17,952 nucleotides of DNA from Syntrophomonadaceae bacterium (GTDB lineage: Bacteria; Bacillota; Dethiobacteria; DTU022): contig PWEB01000123.1 in assembly GCA_003553305.1 (NCBI GenBank), positions 1 to 17,952 on the forward strand, given 5' to 3'. Both the position numbers and the translations under genes were made by a program. The stretch's first letter is position 1, and every line of letters starts with the position of its first letter. Below the pieces are notes generated by a model. It saw only the letters and a program-made list of their open reading frames with translations, was not told the origin of the DNA and searched no databases. Below, piece after piece: positions 1 to 6,653 of the stretch.

Positions 1-2
1 CG

Positions 3-56
3 ACCTGTTTTAGGCCCCAAGTGAAGCTGTTCGATGGGCAAACAATACTGAAGTGA
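3..56 (+). other. Possible 3' tail of an upstream gene
   Basis: This frame is open from the window edge to a TGA at 54-56, giving about 17 residues ending DGQTILK. It could be the C-terminus of a gene entering from the left, but it is too short to recognise. The rest of 57-149 shows no coding or structural signal that I can support. Confidence 0.2.
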
Positions 57-149
57 TGCTGATAAAGCACGTTATCTTTGACATTTAGTAGAGTAGTAGA
101 ATTGAAAAACGAAGGCATAGTAAGATTTTAAATGAGTGATCGCGAGGGA

Positions 150-178
150 TTGATTAAAAACCTTCTATGTAATACAAT
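150..178 (+). promoter_or_regulatory. Sigma-A-like promoter of the RelBE-type operon
   Basis: A -35 box TTGATT (150-155) and a -10 box TACAAT (173-178) are separated by 17 bp, close to the vegetative consensus. Transcription would start near 185, just ahead of the antitoxin GTG at 203. The -10 box lies inside an inverted repeat, as expected for an autoregulated toxin-antitoxin promoter. Confidence 0.65.
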
Positions 179-201
179 ATATTACACAGGAGGTGTGTAA
201 T
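168..201 (+). promoter_or_regulatory. Palindromic operator / SD-sequestering hairpin
   Basis: The half-site TGTAAT occurs three times in alternating orientation: TGTAAT (168-173), ATTACA (181-186) and TGTAAT (196-201). The first two form a 6-bp palindrome over the -10 box. The last two extend to perfect 8-bp arms, ATTACACA (181-188) and TGTGTAAT (194-201), whose loop is exactly GGAGG, the Shine-Dalgarno of the antitoxin. Binding by the RHH antitoxin is the likely role; an RNA hairpin holding the ribosome site in its loop is a second possibility. Confidence 0.6.
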
Positions 202-202
202 C

Positions 203-415
203 GTGTCAACTATTTCACTTCGTTTGAATGAAAGGGATTATGAAATAATAAAACACTACGCAAAAATGAATAACATATCGGTTTCTAAGCTGCTGCGTGA
301 TACTGCCATAGAAAAGATAGAAGACGAAATAGATATTTCTTTATTTGATAAAGCACTGGCGGACTTAGAGCACACATCTAGCCTGGATGAAGTCAAGAAA
401 GAACTGGGGCTATGA
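203..415 (+). CDS. RelB/DinJ-type ribbon-helix-helix antitoxin
   Basis: This 70-residue protein begins ISLRLNERDYEIIKHYAK, the amphipathic strand followed by a helix typical of ribbon-helix-helix DNA-binding antitoxins of the RelB-like group. An acidic C-terminal half (IEDEIDISLF...) is the part that normally wraps the toxin. The GTG start at 203 is chosen because GGAGG (189-193) sits 9 nt upstream. The stop overlaps the toxin start (ATGA at 412-415), so translation is probably coupled. In this family the antitoxin neutralises the toxin and, with it, represses the operon; the palindromes over the promoter fit that. Assignment is by motif and context. Confidence 0.85.
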   Translation: MSTISLRLNERDYEIIKHYAKMNNISVSKLLRDTAIEKIEDEIDISLFDKALADLEHTSSLDEVKKELGL

Positions 416-693
416 AAAAAGGTTGGGAAGTTCGTTTCTCTGATCAGGTTTTGAAGTCGCTCAAAAAGATGGACCGCTCAACTGCAGCAATAATTCTTGG
501 CTTTATCGAAAAACGACTTAATGGCTGCTTGGATCCAAGAACAATTGGCAAACCGCTTAAAGCCAATCATTCGGGAAAATGGCGGTATCGTGTTGGGGAT
601 TATCGTTTGTTATGTCTGCTGGAAGATGAAACAATAACTATTACTTTGATTGCGATCAGTCATAGAAAAGATGTTTACAATAATTCCCTTTAG
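412..693 (+). CDS. RelE/ParE-superfamily toxin
   Basis: This 93-residue basic protein is full length for the RelE family. It starts with WEVRFSDQVLKSLKKMD, the usual first strand and helix pair, and carries the conserved core GKPLKANHSGKWRYRVGDYR followed by a C-terminal block ISHRKDVYN. The arginines and the terminal HR-x-DVY are where RelE-like mRNA interferases keep catalytic residues, so it appears intact. Known members cleave mRNA in the ribosomal A site; a gyrase-directed ParE-like activity cannot be excluded from sequence. It overlaps the antitoxin stop by 4 bp. A short hairpin TACCCC/GGGGTA (700-716) follows the stop but lacks a T run. Confidence 0.87.
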   Translation: MKKGWEVRFSDQVLKSLKKMDRSTAAIILGFIEKRLNGCLDPRTIGKPLKANHSGKWRYRVGDYRLLCLLEDETITITLIAISHRKDVYNNSL

Positions 694-719
694 AAGTCGT
701 ACCCCGCTAAGGGGTAAGC

Positions 720-881
720 GGAAAAATAGCAACACTGTGTATCAACTTACTTGGTAAAATATTATCTGATTTACTAGAAGAGTTTCCCGAAGATGAAATG
801 ATGGTAGAACTTCATGCTATTAGAATAATAAAATTTTTGAGCTGTGGGTCATCTTATGAAAAAGAAAAGTATTTATCTTGA
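720..881 (+). pseudogene. Remnant of an antitoxin partner of a PIN toxin
   Basis: An open frame ending at the TGA at 879-881 reads GKILSDLLEEFPEDEMMVEL and continues with HAIRIIKFL, which is clearly protein-like. No start codon with a ribosome site is seen; the first in-frame ATG is at 798. It overlaps the start of the PIN-domain fragment at 856, the arrangement expected of an antitoxin-toxin pair. I read it as the 3' part of a decayed antitoxin gene; the family is not recognised. Confidence 0.4.
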
Positions 882-1050
882 TACTTCTGTAAGCAGCTCT
901 TTATTCGACAACCGAACTCCGGAGAGGCAGCATCTAACCAAACTATTTTGGGATCAAGCAATTTATGGGGGTAGGTACGCTGTGTATCAAGCTTATAGTT
1001 TCCAAGCATTTAATAGTGTAGAAGGGAAAGCAGCAGCTAATGAACTATGA
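856..1050 (+). pseudogene. Truncated PIN-domain (VapC-like) toxin
   Basis: From the ATG at 856 the product reads KKKSIYLDTSVSSSLFDNR and then PERQHLTKLFWDQ. This matches the first strand (with the metal-binding Asp of LDTS) and first helices of PIN-domain ribonucleases. After about residue 35 the sequence changes to AIYGGRYAVYQAY..., which does not resemble the family, and stops at 1050 after 64 residues, whereas PIN toxins are about 130-150 residues with further acidic catalytic residues. The toxin is therefore broken, probably by a deletion near 958. Its 3' end overlaps the start of the SNF2 gene at 1040, suggesting that the deletion joined the two loci. An alternative GTG start at 844 has no better ribosome site. 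Confidence 0.55.
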
Positions 1051-3796
1051 AATTGCGCTTACACCAACCGGGCACCTGCGGCTAATATGTTCTGAAAGCG
1101 GTTCGCTTGCTGAAAGCGGATTCGAGAATAAAGCAGATCAGAGTAATCTCAGCTGGCTGGAAATAGTTGCTGCCGGATTTGTCAGCTGCACAGAATCCGG
1201 CCTTTTCAGGTTGGCCGCCTCCAAACCTGATTTACCATTACCGGCTACCTTGCTTTACTGGCGTAAATTTTCAGAAGGGTATTTAACGGAGCTTTGTCGC
1301 AGGCCGGATCTTGGAAAAGAAACGTGGCAGCCGGTTGAGGCCCCACCAAAGGTTGAAAGAGAGATGTTGGTCTTGTCAGCTCCGCCGATGCAAGGTGGGG
1401 AGTACTTAACCAGTGATCTAATTAACAACCTGTGGGTTAATCTTGACAAGTGGGTTTGCCGGGAAGTAGAGGCCGGCGGAACAGGTCTTACTGGTTGGTT
1501 GAAAGAAAATGCCCCTCTTTGGCACCAGGTCGGCCGGGTCTGCTTCCATCTCGCAGAAAATAAAACCGACCCGGACTACCCCTTTGCTTTTTTAGCAACC
1601 TACGCTCCACAGCTTTCAAGCGGGGGAAAGGTACAATACCAGCCCTTAGGTAGAGCTTTACGCGAGTATGCAGGTGAAGGCAATAAGAATACCCTCTTAA
1701 GGTTGTTGACCCCGGTTCATCGGGCTTCAGAGAAAAGCACATTAATCCATAACCTGGTTCAGTCGGGTGACATCTATCACCCCTTAGCCTGGACTCCATC
1801 TGAAGCTTTCAACTTTTTAAAGGATACAACCCTTCTTGAAGAGAGCGGAATCCTGGTGCGCATACCAAACTGGTGGCGCAAAAGGCAGCGTCCCCGGGTA
1901 TCTGTAACTGTCGGTGAGAAGTCTAAAAGCCGCTTTGGTGTCGATGCTATCTTAGATTTCAAGGTTGGTTTGGCTTTGGGTGACCAGGCCCTTAGTGAAG
2001 ATGAGTTCAGGGCAATCATGCAGGCCCGGGAAGGGCTTATCTACCTGCGGGGGCAATGGGTTGAGGTAGACCGGGACAAACTGAATCAGGTGCTTGAACA
2101 CTGGAAACAGGTTGAAGGCGAAGTGGAGGGGGGAGGAATTAGTTTTATCGAAGCGATGCGCCTTTTGGCAGGCGCTCCTCCGGACCTAGATGCAGGTAGC
2201 AAGTTTAGTGATGAACACCGGCACTGGTCTTTTGTAAACGCCGGAACCTGGTTGGCCGAGAAACTCGATCAAATGAGAAAAGCTAAAGAAATGCCTTTCG
2301 AAGGGGTTGACGGTTTTCAAGGTAAGCTGCGTCCTTACCAGGAAGAAGGGCATAACTGGCTTTTCTTTCTCTCCGGTTTGGGCTTGGGAGCATGTCTTGC
2401 CGACGATATGGGGCTTGGAAAAACTATCCAGATAATTGCACTGCTGTTAAGCATTAAAAATAATAATGGGTCGTCTGGTAAAATAAATACTGAGTCGGAA
2501 GTAAACAAGCCTTCACTGTTAATTATGCCTGCCTCTTTACTGGCCAACTGGAAAGCGGAGTTTGAACGTTTTGCTCCTTCAATCAGCGCCCTGTATCTTC
2601 ATCCTTCAGAGGTAAGCCGGGCGCAAATGGAAAATATGGAGAAAAACCCAGCTGAGCATTTTTCTGATACTGATGTTGTTCTGACTTCATACGGCATGCT
2701 TTTGCGGCAAAGCTGGCTGCAAAATATAGACTGGCAGCTGGTAATACTTGATGAAGCGCAGGCTATCAAGAACCCTGCTTCTCATCAGACCAGGGCAGTT
2801 AAAAAACTGAAAGCCGACGCTCGCATTGCCCTGACCGGCACGCCGCTTGAAAACCGGGTTACTGATTTGTGGTCTCTTTTTGATTTTCTGTGCCCCGGTT
2901 TACTCGGTTCACACAAGAAATTTAAAGTCTTCATGGATAGCCTGGAAGCAAGGGAACAGGATCAATATTTACCCCTGCGCAACCTTGTCGGCCCCTACAT
3001 TTTACGCAGGATGAAAACCGACCGTAAAATAATTTCAGATCTGCCTGACAAAACCGAGGTCAAAGTTTACTGCGGATTGGCCAAACAGCAGTCAGAACTC
3101 TATGCTGCAACCGTAGAACAGTTGAAAGAGCAGTTAGCTTCTGTTGATGGCATCAAAAGAAAAGGGTTAGTGCTTTCTTATCTGATGAAATTTAAACAGA
3201 TCTGCAATCATCCTCAACATGCTAAGGGCAACGGTGCCTACAATTGGGCGGCAAGCGGAAAGTTTACCCGCCTGCAGCTGCTCGGTGAAGAAATCGCTTC
3301 CCGCCAGGAGAAAGTTCTGGTTTTTACCCAATTTCGCGAAATGACCGAACCAATTGCGGCATTTTTAGAAGAGGTTTTTGGTTGTCCCGGTTTGGTTTTA
3401 CATGGAGAAACTGCTGTTAAAAAGCGTCAGGGCCTGGTTGAAGCTTTTAATGCAGACCAGGGTCCGCCTTTTTTCGTTCTATCACTGAAGGCCGGAGGCA
3501 CCGGGCTTAACCTTGCCGCTGCATCGCATGTTATCCACTTTGACCGCTGGTGGAATCCGGCTGTAGAAAACCAGGCCACAGACAGGGCTTACCGCATCGG
3601 CCAGCATCGTAATGTTATGGTGCACAAGTTTATATGCCGGGGAACAATTGAAGAAAAAATTGATTTACTAATCGATGATAAAAAGCAGCTTGCTGATGAT
3701 ATACTTAACTCAGGAACGGAGAAACTGCTGACCGAGATGGATAACAGTGAACTAATCAATCTGGTTTCTCTTGACCTGGAGCGGACTTCCCTTTAA
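1040..3796 (+). CDS. SNF2-family DEAD/DEAH helicase
   Basis: This 918-residue protein is a Swi2/Snf2 ATPase that in known relatives translocates on double-stranded DNA. The N-terminal half includes the bacterial SNF2-associated region (about residues 265-360, IPNWWRKRQRPRVSV onwards). The ATPase core follows: Walker A DDMGLGKT near 454-461, DEAQ box near 570, motif III LTGTP near 597. The second RecA lobe has VLVFTQFREM near 758, LKAGGTGLNL, and motif VI RAYRIGQ near 850. All motifs are intact and the length is normal. The ATG at 1040 has only a modest upstream site (GAAGGGA, 1021-1027). The next gene, a SWIM zinc-finger protein, starts 72 bp downstream; these two are frequent neighbours in bacteria, with a cellular role not settled. 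No promoter was recognised. Confidence 0.93.
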   Translation: MNYEIALTPTGHLRLICSESGSLAESGFENKADQSNLSWLEIVAAGFVSCTESGLFRLAASKPDLPLPATLLYWRKFSEGYLTELCRRPDLGKETWQPVEAPPKVEREMLVLSAPPMQGGEYLTSDLINNLWVNLDKWVCREVEAGGTGLTGWLKENAPLWHQVGRVCFHLAENKTDPDYPFAFLATYAPQLSSGGKVQYQPLGRALREYAGEGNKNTLLRLLTPVHRASEKSTLIHNLVQSGDIYHPLAWTPSEAFNFLKDTTLLEESGILVRIPNWWRKRQRPRVSVTVGEKSKSRFGVDAILDFKVGLALGDQALSEDEFRAIMQAREGLIYLRGQWVEVDRDKLNQVLEHWKQVEGEVEGGGISFIEAMRLLAGAPPDLDAGSKFSDEHRHWSFVNAGTWLAEKLDQMRKAKEMPFEGVDGFQGKLRPYQEEGHNWLFFLSGLGLGACLADDMGLGKTIQIIALLLSIKNNNGSSGKINTESEVNKPSLLIMPASLLANWKAEFERFAPSISALYLHPSEVSRAQMENMEKNPAEHFSDTDVVLTSYGMLLRQSWLQNIDWQLVILDEAQAIKNPASHQTRAVKKLKADARIALTGTPLENRVTDLWSLFDFLCPGLLGSHKKFKVFMDSLEAREQDQYLPLRNLVGPYILRRMKTDRKIISDLPDKTEVKVYCGLAKQQSELYAATVEQLKEQLASVDGIKRKGLVLSYLMKFKQICNHPQHAKGNGAYNWAASGKFTRLQLLGEEIASRQEKVLVFTQFREMTEPIAAFLEEVFGCPGLVLHGETAVKKRQGLVEAFNADQGPPFFVLSLKAGGTGLNLAAASHVIHFDRWWNPAVENQATDRAYRIGQHRNVMVHKFICRGTIEEKIDLLIDDKKQLADDILNSGTEKLLTEMDNSELINLVSLDLERTSL

Positions 3797-3817
3797 ACAG
3801 AGCAGGTGATTTCCTTT

Positions 3818-3838
3818 GTGTTTAGTGTTTAGTGTTTA
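3818..3838 (+). repeat. Three tandem 7-bp repeats GTGTTTA
   Basis: GTGTTTA occurs three times head to tail (3818-3824, 3825-3831, 3832-3838) in the short gap between the SNF2 and SWIM genes. Such a tract can change length by slippage and would alter leader spacing rather than a reading frame. No function is shown. Confidence 0.6.
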
Positions 3839-3868
3839 TTCGATGGTGATAGGGGTGTTTGTAAAGCT

Positions 3869-4912
3869 GTGAGCAGATATGACTATGGATGGCCCAGGTA
3901 TATAAGTGCTGCTGAGCATCGCGCTGATGCAAAAAAGCAAGTGGAAAAATTGCGGAAAAAAGGGATGGAGATTGAACCGGTAGAGATAGAGGGCCGTAAA
4001 ATTGCACGTACTTTTTGGGGTAGTGGATGGTGTAAACATCTGGAGGCTTTCAGTGATTATGCCAACCGTTTGCCCAGGGGCCGCAGTTATGTTCGGAACG
4101 GTATGGTTTGCCACCTGACGCTCAGCGAAAGCGTTATTGAAGCCATGGTTTGCGGAACCTCTATCTATAACGTTGAGATTACAGTTGACAAACTGCCGGA
4201 AAAAAAGTGGTATCAGCTAAAACAGCAGTGTGCAGGTCAAATCGGTTCCCTGTTGGAATTGCTGCAGGGTAAGTTGTCACGTGAACTCATGACTGTGGTT
4301 ACAGACCGGAATAATGGCTTGTTTCCTCTGCCTAAAGAAATCAGTTTTTCTTGTGACTGCCCGGACTGGGCAACCATGTGCAAACATGTTGCTGCTGTGC
4401 TCTACGGAGTGGGTAAGCGGCTCGATGAGCAGCCTGAACTTCTCTTTCTGCTGCGCGGAGTTAATGTTGATGAATTGATCACAGCAGGAGCAAATGATCT
4501 TATTTCTACTGCTGATGGAGAAAAACCTAAAACTCGACGCGTGTCAGATAACATGATCGGAGATATCTTTGGCATAGATATGGACATCGACGAAAACATT
4601 GAAGCAGACCATACTGCTAAGCGGCATAAAATTGAAAGTAAAGCCCGTGTAACTGATAAAACCCAGGGTAAAATATCTTGTCAAGAGGGTGCAAAGGAAC
4701 CTGAATTAATCACGCGTATTGATTCTGGGAAAATAAGAGGAAAAGCAATAAGAAATTTGAGAACTTCTTCAAAAATGACGATAACTCAATTTTCTGACCT
4801 GCTTGGTGTAAATCCTGCGACAATTTATAATTGGGAAAAAAGTAGAAGTTGTCTAAAGTTGCAGCAGCGAACACGGCAGGCCCTTATAGATTATATTAAG
4901 GGGCATATGTAG
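3869..4912 (+). CDS. SWIM zinc-finger protein with C-terminal HTH
   Basis: This 347-residue protein has a SWIM zinc finger near residues 162-173: C162-x-C164, six residues, then C171-x-H173, within CDCPDWATMCKHVAAVLYGV. Before it is the usual N-terminal region of this family, with FWGSGWCKHLEAF near residue 50. The C-terminal 60 residues (about 288-347) form a XRE/Cro-like helix-turn-helix: MTITQFSDLLGVNPATIYNW. SWIM domains bind DNA or protein; together with the preceding SNF2 ATPase this suggests a two-component DNA-remodelling or repair unit, which is inference. The GTG at 3869 is preceded by AGGGGTG (3851-3857), 11 nt away. The linker at 210-285 is charged and poorly conserved-looking, and the HTH part is more AT-rich than the body. 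The stop codon TAG (4910-4912) lies at the left edge of the duplicated block. Confidence 0.87.
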   Translation: MSRYDYGWPRYISAAEHRADAKKQVEKLRKKGMEIEPVEIEGRKIARTFWGSGWCKHLEAFSDYANRLPRGRSYVRNGMVCHLTLSESVIEAMVCGTSIYNVEITVDKLPEKKWYQLKQQCAGQIGSLLELLQGKLSRELMTVVTDRNNGLFPLPKEISFSCDCPDWATMCKHVAAVLYGVGKRLDEQPELLFLLRGVNVDELITAGANDLISTADGEKPKTRRVSDNMIGDIFGIDMDIDENIEADHTAKRHKIESKARVTDKTQGKISCQEGAKEPELITRIDSGKIRGKAIRNLRTSSKMTITQFSDLLGVNPATIYNWEKSRSCLKLQQRTRQALIDYIKGHM

Positions 4913-5341
4913 GTCCGCTGCGCATCAAGATATCATTAATACCAGGGGCAGGTGCAGCTTGTTAGGGCCCCTTGCTAAAGGCAGGATCACCCCCATTTCC
5001 CAGAGCGGTTTCAAGCGTTCTCTTAAGGCTGTTAAAGTGATAGGTAAAAGCAGACAGAGCCGGTTACCATCAAGGAATGCTATGGCTACGCTGCTATCCT
5101 CGTGGCCGTGTCGATAAGCCTGTCGCTGCGGGTTATGCTTGCTTTTCGGGCCTGCTAGCCTGGTAATAGCTTCTTCTATCAGCAGATGCAGATTGATTCT
5201 TTGCTCAAGGACGCACTCGGGGTTTCTACGGATATTGTTGCTATGCAAAGTTATATCAGCAGATCGAAAAATAGTTAAGTGCCTCTCTTTTTATAGAAAG
5301 GTGATTTATTGTCAACAAAAATCGTTACATCCGGTAAAGTT
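4911..5341 (+). repeat. Duplicated block, copy 1 (internally deleted)
   Basis: This 431-bp stretch matches 5996-6686 almost base for base at both ends (from AGGTCCGCTGCGC to CCGGTAAAGTT). It carries a decayed IS256-type transposase fragment on the minus strand, then the ribosome site and first codons of the O-antigen ligase gene. Here the orphan start reads TTG TCA ACA and hits a stop after 13 codons. Relative to copy 2 it lacks 283 bp between two GCAGATGCAG repeats and has about 20 extra bases near 5037-5068. No intact gene is present in it. Confidence 0.85.
4925..5248 (-). pseudogene. IS256-type transposase fragment (copy 1)
   Basis: On the minus strand the frame contains LLIEEAITRLAGPKSKHNPQ followed by RQAYRHGHEDSS, the signature near the N-terminus of IS256/mutator-family transposases. 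The DDE catalytic core is absent and the flanking residues (NNIRRNPECVLEQRIN before, AIAFLDGNRLCLLL after) do not look like transposase. It is a non-functional relic. The open frame is partly a product of the deletion that fused a different sequence upstream. Confidence 0.6.
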
Positions 5342-5484
5342 CGGAAATGACTTACAATCAATTTAAGAAATCGTTCATTTTCTGCAGGGATTCAATATCC
5401 GTTGTTGAAATAATTTACAGGTTGAAGAAACAACCTTTATCGTCCTTGTAATGTCTATACTAGTACCGGATGGAGGCTGATAAC

Positions 5485-5844
5485 TTGGATAATGAAGTGG
5501 TTCTTAAACAAATTCTTAATAAATTAGGTAGTATGGAAACCAAGCTAAATAGCCTGGAAACTAAGTTTGGTAGTATGGAAACCAAGCTAAATAGCCTGGA
5601 AAACAAGTTTGGTAGTATGGAAACCAAACTAAATGGCCTGGAAAACAAGCTAGAGGCTGTTTTCGAACAAACAGCAATGTTGACAGAGTTTAAAACAAAT
5701 ACAGAGGCAGCCCTAACTGAAATTAATAGAACCATTGAAAGCAAGTATGACTTGATCTTGCGCGATATAGAGCACGTTGCAGGCGAGCAGGGAAAACAGC
5801 GAATCGACATAGCGCGCCTGAAAGCAGTAATTGGTGAACGGTAG
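5485..5844 (+). CDS. Small heptad-repeat coiled-coil protein
   Basis: The protein (119 residues) is not of a recognised functional family. Residues about 15-60 consist of three near-identical 14-residue units of the type GSMETKLNSLENKF, i.e. two heptads each with L/M/F at the core positions, predicting a long parallel coiled coil. The C-terminal half is also helical and charged (ALTEINRTIESKYDL, IDIARLKAVIGER). There are no membrane segments or signal peptide, so it should be cytoplasmic. I prefer the TTG at 5485 because GGAGG (5472-5476) lies 8 nt upstream; the in-frame ATG at 5470 overlaps that site and has none of its own. It sits alone between the two copies of the duplicated block. Confidence 0.72.
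   Translation: MDNEVVLKQILNKLGSMETKLNSLETKFGSMETKLNSLENKFGSMETKLNGLENKLEAVFEQTAMLTEFKTNTEAALTEINRTIESKYDLILRDIEHVAGEQGKQRIDIARLKAVIGER
5527..5652 (+). repeat. 3 x 42-bp in-frame tandem repeat
   Basis: Units start at 5527, 5569 and 5611, each beginning GGTAGTATGGAAACCAA. The units differ at only a few bases. Because 42 is divisible by three, copy-number change would lengthen or shorten the coiled coil by 14 residues without a frameshift. Confidence 0.9.
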
Positions 5845-5895
5845 AATTAACTAAGCCAGGCCACTACCTTTTAACTTACTGTTGCTAATTGCTAA

Positions 5896-5925
5896 ACCTC
5901 CTATCTTCAATCTTTAGCAGGAGGT
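5896..5925 (+). terminator. Possible terminator hairpin after the coiled-coil gene
   Basis: ACCTCCT (5896-5902) and AGGAGGT (5919-5925) are perfect 7-bp arms with a 16-nt loop, 51 bp after the stop. Only a weak T-rich tail (CTCTTAT) follows. A competing pair GCTAAA/TTTAGC (5891-5896 / 5913-5918) overlaps it. Termination is plausible but not certain. Confidence 0.3.
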
Positions 5926-6046
5926 CTCTTATCCATTACTGCTAAGAAGGGTTGCCATATCCCTTCATATTGATCAGCTTAACTGTATTATATAGAGGTC
6001 CGCTGCGCATCAAGATATCATTAATACCAGGGGCACGTGCAGCTTG

Positions 6047-6391
6047 TTAGGGCCCCTTGCTAAAGGCAGGATCACCCCCATTTCCCAGAGCGGTTTCAAG
6101 CGTTCTCTTAAGGCTGTTAAGGTCATAACCATCAAGGAATGCTATGGCTATACTGCTATCCTCATGGCCGTGTCGATAAGCCTGTCGCTGTGAATTATGC
6201 TTGCCTTTCGGGCCTGCTAGTCTGGTAATAGCTTCTTCCATCAGCAGATGCAGGGCAGCTAAACCTGCTGCTGTGCAAAAGCTTAACAGCCCTTCTTTAA
6301 GGGTTTGCTTTAAATCATCTAAGCTGTTGCTTACGTTTTCATTTTTACTTGTTACTGTAGACTGTGCATTTGCCTTGTGGTATTCTGACAT
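6047..6391 (-). pseudogene. IS256-type transposase N-terminal fragment (copy 2)
   Basis: From an ATG at 6391 (minus strand) the product begins MSEYHKANAQSTVTSKNENV and runs through LDDLKQTLKEGLLSF to LLMEEAITRLAGPKGKHNSQ and AYRHGHEDSS. This is the N-terminal domain layout of IS256/mutator transposases (about 80 residues of about 400). After HEDSS, where the family continues towards a GGR.VP.RRPRVR-type stretch, the frame reads AIAFLDGYDLNSLKRT and stops. The DDE catalytic domain is missing. The open frame continues upstream of the ATG to 6553 but that part is not transposase-like. It is a dead relic. Confidence 0.65.
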
Positions 6392-6408
6392 TATCGGTGC
6401 CGCCACTT

Positions 6409-6484
6409 CAAGTTCCACGGCTAATGGGGCATGTTTTATAAAAAATGCTGAAAAAAAGGAATTTTTAATGTGACGTGGAACTTG
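6409..6484. repeat. Nested inverted repeats beside the IS relic
   Basis: CAAGTTCCACG (6409-6419) is perfectly repeated in inverse as CGTGGAACTTG (6474-6484). Inside lies a near-palindrome starting GCATGTTTTA and ending TAAAAAATGC (one mismatched pair). The pair brackets the upstream side of the transposase ATG and may be part of the IS end or a protecting structure. No exact role can be assigned. Confidence 0.5.
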
Positions 6485-6500
6485 GGTGTACATAGCCAAA

Positions 6501-6623
6501 ATGTTTGAGCAGATTAAGGGAGCGTTGCAGATGCAGATTGATTCTTTGCTCAAGGACGCACTCGGGGTTTCTACGGATGTTGTTGCTATGCAAAGTTATA
6601 TCAGCAGATCGAAAAATAGTTAA
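6501..6623 (+). CDS. Possible 40-residue small ORF
   Basis: The product begins MFEQIKGALQMQIDSLLK and ends MQSYISRSKNS. It is amphipathic and helical, and its 3' two-thirds is kept open in both copies of the duplicated block. There is no clear ribosome site; the frame is open back to 6474, so it may be the tail of an interrupted gene. It ends 30 bp before the O-antigen ligase start. No family is recognised. Confidence 0.3.
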   Translation: MFEQIKGALQMQIDSLLKDALGVSTDVVAMQSYISRSKNS

Positions 6624-6653
6624 GTGCCTCTCTTTTTATAGAAAGGTGATTTA

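Noticed and set aside
1488..1799. 103-codon minus-strand frame inside the SNF2 gene
   Set aside because: Shadow of the helicase reading frame; arginine/proline-rich composition with no family features.
3836..4114. Open minus-strand frames opposite the SWIM gene start
   Set aside because: They lie over a well-supported coding sequence, lack ribosome sites and have no recognisable motif.
5527..5652. Regular 42-bp repeats resembling a short CRISPR-like array
   Set aside because: The units are contiguous with no unique spacers and encode in-frame heptads of a coiled-coil protein.
5460..5810. Minus-strand frame with repeated leucine/serine-rich segments
   Set aside because: It is the reverse complement of the heptad repeats and has no start signal.
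6201..6473. Plus-strand 90-codon frame across the IS relic
   Set aside because: Antisense to the recognisable transposase fragment, with no ribosome site.
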